Origin: Physcomitrium patens
Lineage: Eukaryota > Streptophyta > Bryopsida > Funariales > Funariaceae
Assembly: GCF_000002425.4 (NCBI RefSeq)
Contig: NC_037253.1
Coordinates: 1,132,433-1,196,432, forward strand
Reading direction: 5' to 3'
Length of the DNA stretch: 64,000 nucleotides
Part shown: piece after piece, positions 1 to 12,850 of the stretch
Layout: every line of letters starts with the position of its first letter
Numbering within the stretch: the stretch's first letter is position 1
The notes under the pieces: generated by a model
Databases searched by the model: none
Told to the model about the DNA's origin: nothing
What the model saw: the letters and a program-made list of their open reading frames with translations, nothing else
Position numbers and translations under genes: made by a program

Positions 1-480
1 AAATCTAATTTTACATCTTGACTTTCCAAACTTAAACAAGTTGTAATAGAGAATCAAAGACAAACAGATCATGAAACTTTTCCATTTCTTCCTCTTGCTA
101 TAGCTACAGACACACATACACAATTTAACCTGTTTGGTTTTATTTTATTTTATTTTTTCAATAAAGTCAAATCTTTAAAATCCAATACCATAAAAAATAT
201 ATAAGTTTTATAATCAAATGATTGCATCACAACAAAAATGTAAAAATTGTTAAAGATTCAATCCAAAACAATATAGCCCCTCCTCTAAAACCAATCAAAT
301 CAACCTTAGATTACCTAGTCCTTGCATAGATTCAATGCATGAAAGTAAGATTTCAAATACCATAATGTTTCACCTACCTGCATCATAAAAAATAATAAGT
401 AAAAATTAATTAATTAATTAATTAAATATCATCTTCACACCTACCACACATTACTTGCATTTGGAACGTGAACTAATCCG
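1..480. other. AT-rich intergenic stretch
   Basis: No reading frame or recognisable motif was seen on either strand. The sequence is A/T dominated, with a short run of ATTA units near 407-425. Confidence 0.5.
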
Positions 481-2150
481 CCACCATCCGATTCATCTCT
501 TCCTCTATTTCATTGCATTGCCGTGAATTCAGTATTTATTAGTGATCGTCATCTGAACCCTCTCTTTGACTGGCTCAATTTGCCGTCAACTTGCAGGCTG
601 AGCAGGTTCCTGAGATCGATTGTTGACTCAAAGTATTTCGTTTGCAAATGTGCAATTTGATGCTCATGCGATCTGTAATCACTGATCAATACGAAACATA
701 GAGAAAAATCTTCCAAGTATAGGAAGGGAGATTTGTGCACAGAGAAGCCGTAACTGGTAGAACTTTCCATCACACTGGTCATCGAGGATGCGACGCTAAT
801 GACAGCCAAGTTTGAGTTTCAGACCTAATATTTGGAAGAAAAAGTAAAGGGTTGTTGATGAGGATGAGCTGACGATGAGCAGGATGATCCTCGAAGGACA
901 CCATGAAGAAGTAACATTGATGCTCTTGTAGCTTCAGAATGAGTAGTAATCTGAGCACCACAAGACACATTCAGCTCTGACAGCCCAAGTTAAGCGGGAA
1001 AAAAATTCCCAATTGAGTGGCAATGTTTGAGATGAGATAGTTGTACTTCGAAACGTGTCCATCTGCAGAAGCTTCTGGACAAGGATTGTTCACTAGTACT
1101 GGAGCTGCTGCAGTCTGGGCTCCGAAGGAAGATGGCATTACAGCGTCATCCACGGCGCTGCTGCTGCTGCTGCTGCTGCTGCAGAGGTTGAAAGAGCTCT
1201 CTCACCCCCACTCCCCACTATACGAATGCTCCTGCTTCCATCTGGAGGTGCACTCACACAGTAGAATATTTGCACGACCTGGCGGTGCATTAATAGGTCT
1301 TGTTCCGCACCTTCTCTTGCATGCGTGAGCCTTTAGGTAATATGGACAAGTCACAGCTGGTTCACAACGCCATCACATGTATCCAGTGGCCACGGTCAAT
1401 GCCCACTTGGGATTCAATGCGTCTAGGAACTACGAGGTAAAAAACCGTAACTGTAACATGAAAATATTATCTACCGCCACCTCTTGTTAGTGCACAGAGA
1501 GTATGTACTCTGCTGCTCCTCCATCGTCGTTGCCATCGCTGCGGCACCTTCAAGCGCCGGTACTCTTTTCTCAACTCTAGGAAGTATCGATGTTGCTCAA
1601 TCAAATCCACTCTACAACACTGTTGTACATTATGCTGCAATAGTAGTCGTCATCCATCAATCAGAGATCACAAAACCAGATTGTCTGCAGCCATGTTTTT
1701 ATTCATGTTTACTAACCAGAAAGACATGGTTTGGTAATGAAGTTGTCACAAAGCATTCTAAACAGCTCCTTCTTCTTAAGGTTTGTATGTGGCGGAGGAC
1801 ATAAAGACTGATTCCAGGCTCTACCCAGTTGTAACCATGCAAATCCAACTTCTTCAATTGACTTGATATTTATTGTTGCAAAATACTACATACCATGCTC
1901 TCTTTCCACCAGGCCATGGTCAACGAAGAAGCCTGAAAGCTCACATGCTTCCTCTGCATTCAACGTCCGAGTGACATAATTGCAAGCACAAATGAATTCT
2001 GAGCTGCCAACAACAGTTCACACATTGCTGTGATGCGACACCAACCATATTCAACGGCGAAGTTCGTTCATTTGGGTTCATCTTTATCAATGTTTGTCAG
2101 TTGACCTCCACCTCGTTGACTCAGGTCACTGTACACTTGCTTGGTTGCTT
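481..2150. other. gene-like stretch, no assigned gene
   Basis: Base composition rises to that of the genic parts of the window, and short open frames exist on both strands. The most protein-like is on the minus strand around 971-1190. There a serine run encoded by the trinucleotide repeat leads into a frame with an ATG at 1153 and continues to a stop at 971. Another minus-strand frame (549-809) is open for about 86 codons. I recognise no domain in either. They could be exons of an unidentified minus-strand gene or untranslated transcript sequence. Confidence 0.3.
1158..1181. repeat. (CTG)8 trinucleotide microsatellite
   Basis: Eight perfect CTG units. In the minus-strand frame discussed for this region they would encode serine; other frames give glutamine or alanine. 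Such in-frame triplet runs are common in plant regulatory proteins, but here the coding status is unproven. Confidence 0.9.
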
Positions 2151-3880
2151 CCTTTTTCTTTCTTACATAAGTTGACTATATTCGCAAATGTTTCTGCTGA
2201 AGTAGCATCATGACTTGTGCATGGTATAGATGGCAAAATATATCTAATGTTGGGTTTATTGAGTAGTGTTTGTGTTTGATGTAAAGGTGCAAATGATGTG
2301 GATTTTGTTCATTTTGTGTTTTAGTAGCTCCAAATCTTGAAACGTTGATGTTTTATTTTGGAAGGTGAATTGAGTGTTGTTTATGTGTATCTTTAATCTT
2401 CTTTTTTTTCATTTTTCTTTTTTTTTAAATTATGGATTTGTTTGTTTTGCTCTGGGATTTAGATGTTGGTGGTGTTGGATTTCATAAAATTGATCATTTT
2501 ATTTGTTGCAACGTACTAACTAAAGATATAACAGGAGGAGGAAGAAGAGGAAGGAAAATATAAATAAAATTTAAAAAATACATTATTCAATAGAATTTGA
2601 CTTTAGTAAATCAAAGACTGTAGATTTTAGGAAAAAAGTTATCAGAAAATATTATAAATTTAATCATACCGCAGTATTTCTAATAAGCACATTATCAATT
2701 CGATTGAGTTTGATATGCATACAAAAATAAGATAAAAATAATTTATTGGTAAATATATATATTTAGTTGAAAAAAATAAATCCTTAAATATATATTTCTT
2801 CATTTTATCAAAAATAAAGAATTAATTTCTTCTAATTTAAAGTAGTAATAATTTTTAAATATTCAACTACATTAATAATACATTATAAAAAATACATTAT
2901 TTTTGTACTTTGCAGACAATTGAGAAGTTTTATTATCATAGACAAGGATACTAACTAAAAAAATAAGATTTAATACTAAAATTTATATGAGTTATTGGTA
3001 AATATAAAAAATTATTAATTTGATAGATTAAATCCTTAAATAAAAAGATTAACAATAATTTTAGAATGAAAAGTAATACTACAAAGATAATTCGAGATTA
3101 ATACTTAGAAATCAAGCTATTATTGTAATACACCTATAATATGCTATTTATTTTCAAATAAGTTAAAAACTTGGTATCAATGGATATGCTATCTATAATT
3201 TTTACTTAACAAGGTCTAAGGTATTTTTGTTAGAAATATTACAAAAGACATATTAAAAAGTCATAATTTACAATCCTGAAGATAATGTTTATATAAAAAT
3301 TATTTTATTTTTTAACGTGACAATGAAAAAACATTTAAGAATAAGAAGCATATTTTTAATTTTCTAGTTAGAGCAATGTACAAGTCATATTATTGTTTTA
3401 TAAGATAAAAAAATACAATACTTTGAATTTGATAATGATGCTACAGTAATTTCAAATTAATAACATATTATTATATTCTATGAGAGAATAGTAAATTTCT
3501 TATATATCATTTACAATTCAGACTTGAAAACTAAAGATAAAAATAGATCGGATTGTAATATAAGGTGATTTGTTTTTTTTCGAGTCTATTTGTCTATTTG
3601 TTTGACTTACTACTTTTTTATAAGAATTCCATTGTCTGAATGTAACAATTGGCTATTTATCGAAGTATTTATCAACATTACAAGAGATCAGAATATCATA
3701 AAAAATTAACCATGGTGCAATAAGTTATGAATGCTAGTGACATGTGACCCAGTCAATCACGACACATTGTTTTTTATTTTCATTTTGTAGTAATTAAATG
3801 TTAATTGAAGTTTTGTACTTCTAGTTATCGAATAAAAACCCAAAATCATAAAGATTTCAGCTAAGGTACAAACAAAACGT
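2151..3880. other. AT-rich stretch without genes
   Basis: Strongly A/T-biased sequence with stop codons in all frames. No LTR, coding remnant or RNA gene was seen. Confidence 0.5.
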
Positions 3881-3941
3881 TTACATTACTGTCAAAACGC
3901 CTAATCCTAAGGCACCTTCACACACAAGAAACTAGACCCCA

Positions 3942-4376
3942 ATGAAGCTATTATCAGATCCCTCGCACTTTCAAACGGCGTCAAAAGCCACTCTCAGAGC
4001 CAAACTTTACACAAACTTATATTTTGCACCACTTGGTCTTCAAGGGGTGGTTATATTCACCATCTCTTTAAGGAAAATAGGTGTTACTTTCCAAAACCAC
4101 AGAGCCAAGTTACTACCAAAGGCTCCGGTGGAACAGCAGAACCTGGTAAAGTATAAGATCAGACACTGCATTGCTGCTGCTGCAGCAGCGAAGTGTATAA
4201 ACCCAGTGCTTGAAGGCAGTGGGGTGGGTATGGAATTATGTGCAAGTGTGCTCCCGGATTCCAGATGTGCTGTTGTTGCTGTGGCTTCCGGAAGCCAGGG
4301 GAATGATAAACTGGTGGGCAGGAGGACCAGGTCCAAAAAAGTTTCTCATCGAGGAGCATCCGCTGAGAGATCGTGA
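3942..4376 (+). CDS. unrecognised 144-residue open reading frame
   Basis: An ATG-started frame of 144 residues at the left edge of a moderate-GC block. It contains a six-alanine run near residues 78-83 and a basic C-terminal part (GRRTRSKK around residues 125-132). I see no domain, signal peptide or membrane segment that identifies a family. Frames on the opposite strand are also open over part of the stretch, which lowers the weight of openness alone. It may be a chance frame in a transcribed or promoter region. Confidence 0.15.
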   Translation: MKLLSDPSHFQTASKATLRAKLYTNLYFAPLGLQGVVIFTISLRKIGVTFQNHRAKLLPKAPVEQQNLVKYKIRHCIAAAAAAKCINPVLEGSGVGMELCASVLPDSRCAVVAVASGSQGNDKLVGRRTRSKKVSHRGASAERS

Positions 4377-4424
4377 CAATTTAAGATGCTTGAGAACTGC
4401 ATCAAAGCTACAGAACTCACCGTA

Positions 4425-4451
4425 GTCGTCGTCATCGTCGTCGTCGTCGTC
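4425..4451. repeat. (GTC)n microsatellite
   Basis: Nine triplet units, eight GTC and one ATC interruption, in a moderate-GC block with no supported gene around it. Confidence 0.85.
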
Positions 4452-7400
4452 TTAGCCTAGCACACTAGGCTCATTCAGGAACAGGCAACCATGTGACCCA
4501 CTTGGTAATCAGAACATTCGTACAGATCCAGAGATTTGCAGTATGCTATGCGCCTATAATTGGCGTTCATGGGGGCCAAAAGCAAACGAACTATCCTCCT
4601 GGGAGAACGGGTCCGCTCGTTTGGCAGCTCCTGGATTCTAGAGCGCACATGCTGGACTAGTGCATCCGTGAGAGCAGGACCAAGCTGCCTAGTTCCCCTC
4701 CAGTCGCTCGCTGGGGCAATGATTTAGGAACGGTCATGGTGGATAACAGTAATTAACCCTTCCCAAAGTAAAATAGTCTCCTGTTGGATTGTATCCGATC
4801 ACAAAAGTAGCCACACCTGCCACCAAGTGATATGTCTTCCACGTTGACTCCACCTTGTCTGACAGTCAGACAGCTGTGTTTTCATTGAATGAAGTGTGCG
4901 ACTGATGCCAAGCTTTTGGTATCCAGAGTGTTCTTCTGTTATGAGCTAAAAAGTCCGCATGAGCAGTAACTCCGTAAGGCTTGTAACTGGGCACTTGTAG
5001 CTTGAATGAAACTCAGAGTTCAAAGACAGCATATACTACAGGCAAGTAGGTTTGTAACCAAAATTGAAGCCGTATTTTAACAGTCTCCCTCTCATCACTG
5101 CATATACAAGCTGCCCATGTGTGTGCAGGAAGGAGTAAATTCGCAGAATCGTGGTTGCACTTTGGAGTGATCTGGACACAATCCCCGACTTGCCTCGCCT
5201 GGAGGTACTTTCCTAGCGGTACTTGTCTCTACTCTGTTGTCGAGGGCGACTGCAAAAAGTTCAGATGACCAGCAAACCCTCTGGTTTTATATCCCAGGTT
5301 GCACGATTTGGATTAAAACACTCCACCTGCCTTCCGTAGTACACAAAGTCCACTGACATTCATTGTCCCGCCACTGCTCGTTTGTCTCCGACGCTTCAAC
5401 ATCATTGTGAAATGGCAGGATCCTAATGCTGGAGTAACTCTCTTGTAGTTTGTTAGACTGATATGCGAAATCCATGCGACTGGCAAAAACAAGGAGGAAA
5501 AGACGGCGAGATGAAGACAAAGCTGAAAGTGAAGTGAATTTGTCTACTAATGCTGTTATTACTGAAGACTCCGTTGAAGCTAGCAGGGATTTCTTACCAC
5601 AGGATGCACCAACTGGCAGAAGATTTACTCTAATAAGAACGGCATTTGGGCTCGCACTGCACTGCGTACAGACTGATGGTGTTGTACCCTCCAGGTTGAT
5701 GTAACTTAATGGCGACTCTTCGTAATCTGTAACTGTTGCAGTCTTACACAAGACTGGACGCTGGAACTAACCTTTGATGATTCAATGATGGCCAATAATT
5801 ATGGACATGGAATTCTTGCTGTCTGCACAGATTGGTATCTGAGCAACCAAGATTGGTTACTCACAGATTTTCTGCGAGCCCGGAATCACCCTTAAACAGA
5901 ACCATTACGCCCTGCCCACTTGGTAAAAGCATGATACTTATCAGAACTCTCGAGCTTTCAGTAGATACGAGTGTAGTAATTCCGGTGGCAGGGAAATCTT
6001 TGACCTCGCTAGAATTACTGTTATTAATCCGAAGTATGTGAACTTGTGGGTTTTAGCGAACGAGGACAGAAGCGACTGTCAGTGATATCGATGCTCGCAA
6101 ACTCAGTTTGACATTTGAGAAGGATCTCACTCACCGCAACAGAATTTAAGTTCAAATGGATTTCAGCTCTGGCAGCTAGTAATATACAATACTATCAAGG
6201 TGATGGTGAGTTTCATGCACATATAACATGTGCAGAGATCATGCAGCTATGTAAAGTGAAACCTTCTACGCAAGACTTTGCCGAGGTCATTTCCACTCGA
6301 CAAAGCTCTGCTGATGCAAGGCTTGTCAACTACTTAAGAACTAATGAATAGATCCTAGTGCCGGACAAAATGCTCTGCAATCAGGTTAGTGACAAGCAAG
6401 GTATTATCATGTAAACCTGCAGCACTGAATCAGCTGGGATTGCAAGCACTTGTACCAGAGCAGTGGATGATTAACTCATGACCCCAGCAATGGCTATGAC
6501 AAGATCTGGATTGCTCAGGAATCCCAGCCCTTTTGAGCTAGAATTAGACAACGTAATATCCAAAACACATGCTCACCTCATGATGGTTAACACTCCACTG
6601 ATGTAATTACATTGCAACAGCCATAACTTCAGAGTATGTGTGTAACTAACTCTAGTCAATGAGCTTGAGAAGAGCAAGGACAGGGCAAAGAAGTTTCTCA
6701 GAGAGAAGCATAGTCAATGATACAGCCTGCACGACTATTTAACACAATATTCCAGTACAGAGGAGCGAACTAATCATATTAACTATCATAGAACAGCAAA
6801 ATTGATTCAAAGCAAGACATGAGTGCACAATCAACTCTGAGAAAGACATCGCACAACCAATTTCGAGGAACGCGTGTCATATTTATTGCAATAATAAAAA
6901 TCAAAAAAGACGAGGCTCAACAATTTAGTTGCAGCACTTTGATTACACAATTGGTCAACAAGGGGGCCATTAGAGAGCAGCCTCCGGGTGAGGTCTCGCA
7001 CTAGCTCCATCCATCTCTATTGAATAGAATTATCATAAACCACGGCGCATGATAGTGCAGTGAAAATAATAAGGTGTTCTCGATCTCTTTTCTCAATCCG
7101 TCTCTTTGTCACAATTTCCGATCAGAATCTTCTCAAGTTCCATGAAATGCTAGCAGCACCATCCAATGCACAAGGAGGCGTGTCTTTACAAAAGTCGGGC
7201 TAGGTTTGTGCAAGCCTGAAGAAGAAGACAAGATTGCCAATTGAACCCAGGGGGGATGGGCCATTGACAACCAAGTTCGAAAATCCTAGTTATGTACGTG
7301 AACTGGTAATTAAGCATACTCTAAATATAGTCCAATGGAAGTATGCATACACGGCAAAAAAATAAGGAGTCGTCCGCATCGAATCTGGTCAATTGAGGCT

Positions 7401-7749
7401 AGAGTACGCTTGCAAAATTATCGTAGTAGGAGGAGGTTGCGGGACGGGTTATGTCCTATGGTGTCCAATCTTCAAAAACGCCGACAGCAAAAACCTTGCC
7501 GGAAGGTCTTCAATCAAAATCGGCTGCAAGGGATTAATTCTCTTCACTGCAGCTACTAATCCTCGATCGAGTCATCATCAGCACATCATAACCAACCGAA
7601 TAAATCTACATGATACACTACTTGATACACTGCAGGATTGCTTATTCTAAGAATGAATTGCCAGAATTTTTGGTGTTTTCTTCGCAAGCTAGAAGTACTT
7701 CAGCCCTGTACAGAGATTCAAGGCCACGAAAGACTTAGCTTCGGAGGAT
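4452..7749. other. moderate-GC region downstream of the MYB gene
   Basis: This lies beyond the stop codon of the minus-strand MYB gene, so its right-hand end should include the MYB 3' untranslated region; I cannot place the poly(A) site. Further left are several 60-150 codon frames on both strands. The longest is minus-strand 5287-5751 (154 codons, no ATG start in the frame until an internal Met). None shows a domain I recognise. Confidence 0.35.
5287..5751 (-). other. open minus-strand frame, possible exon
   Basis: A 154-codon open frame on the minus strand whose first in-frame codon is TTG, not ATG, so if real it would be an internal exon or use the internal methionine. No family recognised. 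A second minus-strand open stretch at about 5832-6041 encodes a similar-looking short motif: a VLI-x3-LLP-x-G pattern occurs in both. The plus-strand frames of both stretches also share a P-x-G...LIRT pattern, so the resemblance lies at DNA level and its coding meaning is uncertain. Confidence 0.15.
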
Positions 7750-10253
7750 TCAGGACGCTCCCACGCCAAGGAAATCGATAAATGGAACCGGTGCAGAGTC
7801 GGGGCTACTCTGTGAAGGCTCTACTTCGGAGAACTCAATATCGTCAGACTTCTCACAAGTCCCCCACGAATTCGATCCCAGCTTCTTAGAATTAGAAATG
7901 TCCTTACGCAACCTTTCCCGCAACTGTTGCTGGGCTTGCCCAGCCAGAGGTAAGAGCATCCAGTTGCCGAGCTCTTTGGTTGTGTCCTGCCTGGAGAAAG
8001 CTGGCGCAATTCGAAGAGAAGGACTGGCCTCACGCTGGTGTCCACTTCGGCCCAGACTAAGCTGTTTTTGCATCTCGGAGCGGCAGGAGACGTTGGAGTA
8101 GGATTTGTAAAGCTCATCGCCCTTGTCGCCATTAGTCGGGTTGTTGCCGAATGGGTTGGGAAGAGAGGGTCCGCCCCACCGACCGGCGTACAGGCTTCCT
8201 TGGAAGGTCGTCTTCAACCCCACAAAGGGACTTTCCGGGGTTTGCAAGTGGAGGGAGCCTTTCTCCGCCCGCGCCTCTGCCACCCGTGTTAGATGCTCGG
8301 AATTGATCGAGATGTCCATGGCATTGCTCAGCAGCGCCTGTTGGTGCTTCTCAGAACTGCATGACCCTGGTAGGTAGGCTGGCTTCGAGCCTGCACACCG
8401 AGAAAACCCATCCCTTTGTTTGAGATAAGTGCAATTGAGAAATTGATTCCAACTAGACGAAAGCATAGGTATCGAAGCATGGTCGTCTCCCAGACTAAAC
8501 CTGTGTACCATACTGGACCTTTGCGTTACACTCGTCATCCATTGATTGGCTTTGCGTCATGAGATAATTCTAACTGCATGAACAGCAATAGAAGAATTGA
8601 AGAGGTCTAGCTGAAAGAATGCACCTCCAATAGCCCCTCCTAAATTTGGGAGCAGGGAGGGAGCCATCAGTGGCACGCTTCCCCCGCTGGAAAACTTCGG
8701 CGATAAGCTGGACGTTTCACAAAGATTGCTACCCACACCGGAGACTTGTTGCAAATTGCTGCTCGAGACTTGCGGATTAGTAAAGGTGCTAGGAAGTGAG
8801 GTCGGTGATCGGCTTCCGGAAAGAGAAGCGCGGGGTTTGGCGAGCGCATCACCTGAACCATCACAAGCTTCGACGGATTGTTCCCCTGACAGAGCGTATT
8901 TTTCAATCCACGCTGTGAGGGAGTCCGTGGAGCCGTGTTGGTGGTTGCCACCTGAGTTGGAGGACCGCAGCTTGCCTCTGCGATTCACCTGTGTTTTTCG
9001 GCGACCGTAGACACGAGAGCGCTCACGGAACTTTCTCGCCATGACGACGTGCCAATGGTTCTTGACGGCGTTGTCCGTGCGGCCGGGAAAGAGGCGCGCG
9101 ATCATGGCCCATTTGTTGCCGTGGAATCGGTGCGCTGCAAGGAGACGGTCCTCCTCCTCCTCTGTAAACGGACGCCGGTTGATGCGAGGATCCAGCTGAT
9201 TGAACCACCGCAGCCTGCAGCTTTTCCCTGCACGGACAAACCAGGGAGGGGTTACTCATGTTTCGGCCGACCTATACACTTCAGATGCAACAGTCTTACT
9301 CGAGCCTCGAACTTGTCATCGACATAAACATCAGACAATAAACAGACTCATTAAGTGCCTAATGTTCGCTTGCAGACGCTACATTAAAGCCAATCCAATG
9401 TGACATATTAACCTCAGATTGTTGAACCGAAGACACGAGACTTAGGTTGTGTTCTAGAAGGCACACCTCTAAGGTCCCTATTCCAGAGTTGCCAGATATT
9501 TCTAGGATATCTGATGTTCAGTTCCAGATTCCGATCCGATACACAATGAAAATTTCCACGGCTTCACGGAGGAACGACCACTAGTAACTTCAACAGGGAC
9601 TCACAAGCACCTCACAGTCCGTGTATAGTGCTCAGTTGTGGACTAAGATCCAGACATTTGGTGGGATTGTTACCTGATCGGCCTTGAAGCTTTTCGGCAA
9701 TCAGATTCCAGTTCTGAGGACCATACTGTGAAACAAGCTCCCTCAACTTATCGTCCTCCGCAGGACGCCAGTGTCCGCGGGGGCATAGCTTCGACTGCAC
9801 ACTCTCCCCATCCTTGCTCAGAAAACTTTCCATATCTTCGTTAGACTCCTTCATGTCATCCTCGATGCTCCCGTTCTCCATGTCGTCGTCGCTAGAGAGC
9901 TTAAGCCCCGAGGAGCTTTCCACGGACTGCAGACACCACGCGCGTTCGTCGGTGGCCATGATCCCTAGTGCTTGGAAGGGGATGGACTTGCTAGCGGGCG
10001 TATCGGACCCCGAGATAGAAGTTCGCTCGCCGTCTGTGGTCGCAGTCTCGGCGGACGAAAATGCTCTGAAACTGGGTCCACGGACTGCGTCTTTGAAGAG
10101 CACCAAATTCTGCGGCCACTGGCTCAAGCTGTGCGCAACCTTGCCCGAGGAGAATTGCATCCTTTCAGTTTCCTCTGCAAAGCTGTGACTGAGGCCCATG
10201 ACCTTGGTCGCGCCGGCGGACCATGAGTTCCCCCTATCCTCCATTGTCACCAT
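7750..10253 (-). CDS. R2R3-MYB transcription factor, subgroup 21 (LOF/MYB105-like)
   Basis: Predicted nuclear DNA-binding regulator. Exon 1 is 10253-9674 (ATG with A at -3 and G at +4). Intron 1 is 9673-9228, with GT-AG ends. Exon 2 starts at 9227 and continues to at least about 8625, and the last exon ends at the TGA at 7752-7750. Residues 1-157 are an acidic, serine-rich N-terminal extension. R2 (about 158-208) has its tryptophans at 162, 182 and 201; intron 1 splits the [11 protein letters not shown] junction, a usual R2R3 intron site. R3 (about 210-260) has phenylalanine in place of the first tryptophan and Trp233 and Trp252, followed by [14 protein letters not shown]. The R2 start ([12 protein letters not shown]) and the C-terminal PFIDFLGVG are typical of subgroup 21, which in Arabidopsis acts in organ boundaries and cell walls. 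With a 75-nt last intron the protein would have 660 residues, well above the usual length in flowering plants. An in-frame TGA at 8559-8557 makes the exon 2/3 junction the uncertain part. Confidence 0.93.
8550..8624 (-). other. inferred short second intron of the MYB gene
   Basis: The frames upstream and downstream of the TGA at 8559-8557 are the same frame, so this single stop is all that separates the DNA-binding half from the C-terminal half that carries the subgroup-21 end motif. A GT at 8624-8623 (context GGAG/GTGC) and an AG at 8551-8550 (CAAAG/CC) would remove 75 nt including the stop and keep the frame. A better-looking pyrimidine-rich acceptor (TTCATGCAG) lies inside this stretch but would leave the stop in. 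The exact sites are a guess. Confidence 0.4.
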
Positions 10254-12850
10254 TATGATTGATTGTTCCTACTGAGACGACTGGTAAGTTATCGACGTTG
10301 ACGTTGCCAACTGACAGAAGAGAGAGAGCATACCCGATACATAAAATTTCGTCTCTGAATTCGTGATGTTCACCGACATGCCAAAATCTATCTAAAGAAC
10401 CATGGTTATTAATCAACGCTTCGTGTAATGTGACGAAGGTGGAATCCCAGTGGACTTGAGAATCAATCGCAAGGCCCTCTTAGTGTCGAATAAAAAACCT
10501 GAGCCTGTCCACAAACAACCGATGGTACAAACGGCCCAGGCTTCAATTCATGCAAGCTCTATAAACCCACAATGAAGGTACCGGTGGTTACGTTGTTCAC
10601 TCATCTCCCAACCCCTTCCAAAAACTCTGGAATCCAGTTTGTAAGAAAGCACTTGATAAATGCATGCATGCGCGTCATTACCGCAGCTTGATTTCTCCAA
10701 AACTCAGGGAAGCCGTCTCTAATCCAGTTTGTGAACCTTCCACCTTCTTCTTCTTCTCCTTCTATGTGTACACGAGGAGATCGTCACTCTACAAGCTCTA
10801 AACAGTACAAGGGACTCATATACATCATCTGTACCACGGGATCGTCTTCACAGATATCCAAGGTAAAGAATGTGTTCAAATCCAGCACACTTTTTCCTGA
10901 GAGTGAAAATGCATTGCCTACCCTGCCGCTGTTTATTCTGTTCAATACCACGCTGCCATCGCTGGTGCAGCTTAAGTATCTCACAGGCCGAAGAGACCGA
11001 TAAAATGAAGATCACCAACCGGGCCGAAGTACCCGGTACTTGAATTCAAGTAAACCTCACGAAGAGCGCGGTGGTTGTACGCTAGAATTTCTGAGAAACC
11101 GTCTGGCCTGCTTTCCATTTGCACGAGTCCTAGAATGATGCCTCTTTAAGCCCACAACATCTACCGCTGCAGGCGGCGTCTGGTCTGTAACGGAATGGTC
11201 TCAGCTCAACAGCTTAATGAAGCGAAAAGCTTGCGGTATTACTCTAGTCACGCTATACTAAGCGAGAGCTTCTGGTGAGGATCAGAGCTTAGATAGGACA
11301 AGTCGGGGTGGAACTGAGAGCTGGGAGGAGGGGCATGAGAGCGAACGCAAGAGCAACTGGGGCGCCGGTACAAGTACCAGCAGCGTCATCAACCAAGCAG
11401 CGGCAAGCTTACACAACCCACAGTCCCGAAGTGAAACGACGACAAGGGCACACCAATGAATAGAAAAAGTCTGACATCGCGAGGCGCTGGAATCAAGTGA
11501 AATTCTAATAAAAGCTTGATGGTTTCGATACTAGGATCCGGGCGGGTAGCCTGAGTTTGTTTGACACACGGTAAAAGCTGAACAGTGGAAGATGAAAAGA
11601 GGGTCGAGCGAAAGAGAAATGATCAGGCTCCAGCTTTGCCGAGCCAATGGAAAATTCCATCTCAAACGGATGAGCAAAGTGAAGCACAGCTCACAGACCC
11701 TCCGTGTAAGGGATTGCGAGGAGCTTGCGCAATCTAAGGGCTTGGGGCGATGCTCTCGAGAGGTGAATCCAAACTCCCATATCTCAACGTGCACTCCGCA
11801 CTGCAAGGTTCGGGTGTTTGCCTTCAATTTCGGTTTTTACTGCTGGCTGCCTCAAAAGAGGACTGTTGATCAATTGATTGCTGTCGATCTCTACACCAAA
11901 GATAACTCAGGGCACCATCATGAGTCCCATCCGTGCAAACTTCTTTGTCCTAACACCACCAGGTCAGGCAAAAACACATCAACTCTCCACTGGAAAATCA
12001 TCCATCAACTGTCTTGGTGCCCAAGCTCCAGGCTCCCTGCCTTGGAATCATAAAGGCCCTTCAGAAAGGAGACCCCTCGAGACTGGTCACCGAGGTACAT
12101 GCGGTAAATTTAGGAACAAATAGATATATATATATATATATATACAACAAAATGATGTGCTCTCTCGTTCATGGATTGGATCATGATACCCACCCCACTG
12201 ACCTGGCTGGTGGAAAAACAGTCAGAAAGATTCCATGCAGTGATGATGGGCAATGAACAGAGAACCTGCAACATACGAATCAGCAGCAACGAAATCCAGG
12301 CTAACGACCGAGCTTCTTCTTCTTCGTCGTAAAATGGCAGCGTAGCTGTAACCTGGTGCATTACCCCGAAGTAACGCGTGTTGACGGACCGATCCATCCC
12401 GTTGTTTATTTCCCTGAAGATTGGCCGATGGTACTAGTAGTAGTAATAGTAATGGCTCAACGGAGAGAACCATATCGACGACGACTAAGAAAACCATCCA
12501 CATTTCCAATTAGCCATTACTGCAGGCACTCGGCGAATACAGTGCCCTTCTTCATGCTCCACCCCTTTGTCTACAGTCCCAGAACAGCGACATAACCTTG
12601 TCACCGTCAGCACTCTCGCCCGCACGCAAAAGAATTCCCCCAAATCTCTGCTCCAACAAAAATCTCCCCGATCTGTGCCGCGCCCGGAATTAGCGACCCT
12701 GCAGCAGCAGTAGTCTGGTTGACTTACACCAAGCCGCAACACACCTGTGATGTGCATGTGATGTTTTGTCAAAGGAGTTTTAGTGGAAAAAGATTGAAAG
12801 TGGTGATGAGTGAACATTAGGTGTGAAATTTATTTTTCTTTTTCTCTTTT
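10254..12850. other. upstream region of the MYB gene
   Basis: Moderate-GC sequence upstream of the minus-strand MYB start, expected to hold its 5' leader and promoter. No clear TATA box could be tied to a start site. The longest ATG frame is a plus-strand one at 11592-12053 (153 codons) with no recognisable domain; I treat it as unproven. Confidence 0.4.
12124..12144. repeat. (AT)n microsatellite
   Basis: Perfect alternating A/T run of about 21 bases inside the MYB upstream region. Confidence 0.9.

Noticed and set aside
9023..9259. Minus-strand frame of 78 residues over MYB exon 2
   Set aside because: It is another frame of the exon encoding the R2/R3 junction; the correct frame after splicing gives the conserved MYB residues.
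11592..12053. 153-codon ATG frame upstream of the MYB gene on the opposite strand
   Set aside because: No domain, no family resemblance, and overlapping open frames on both strands; most likely chance in promoter or leader DNA.
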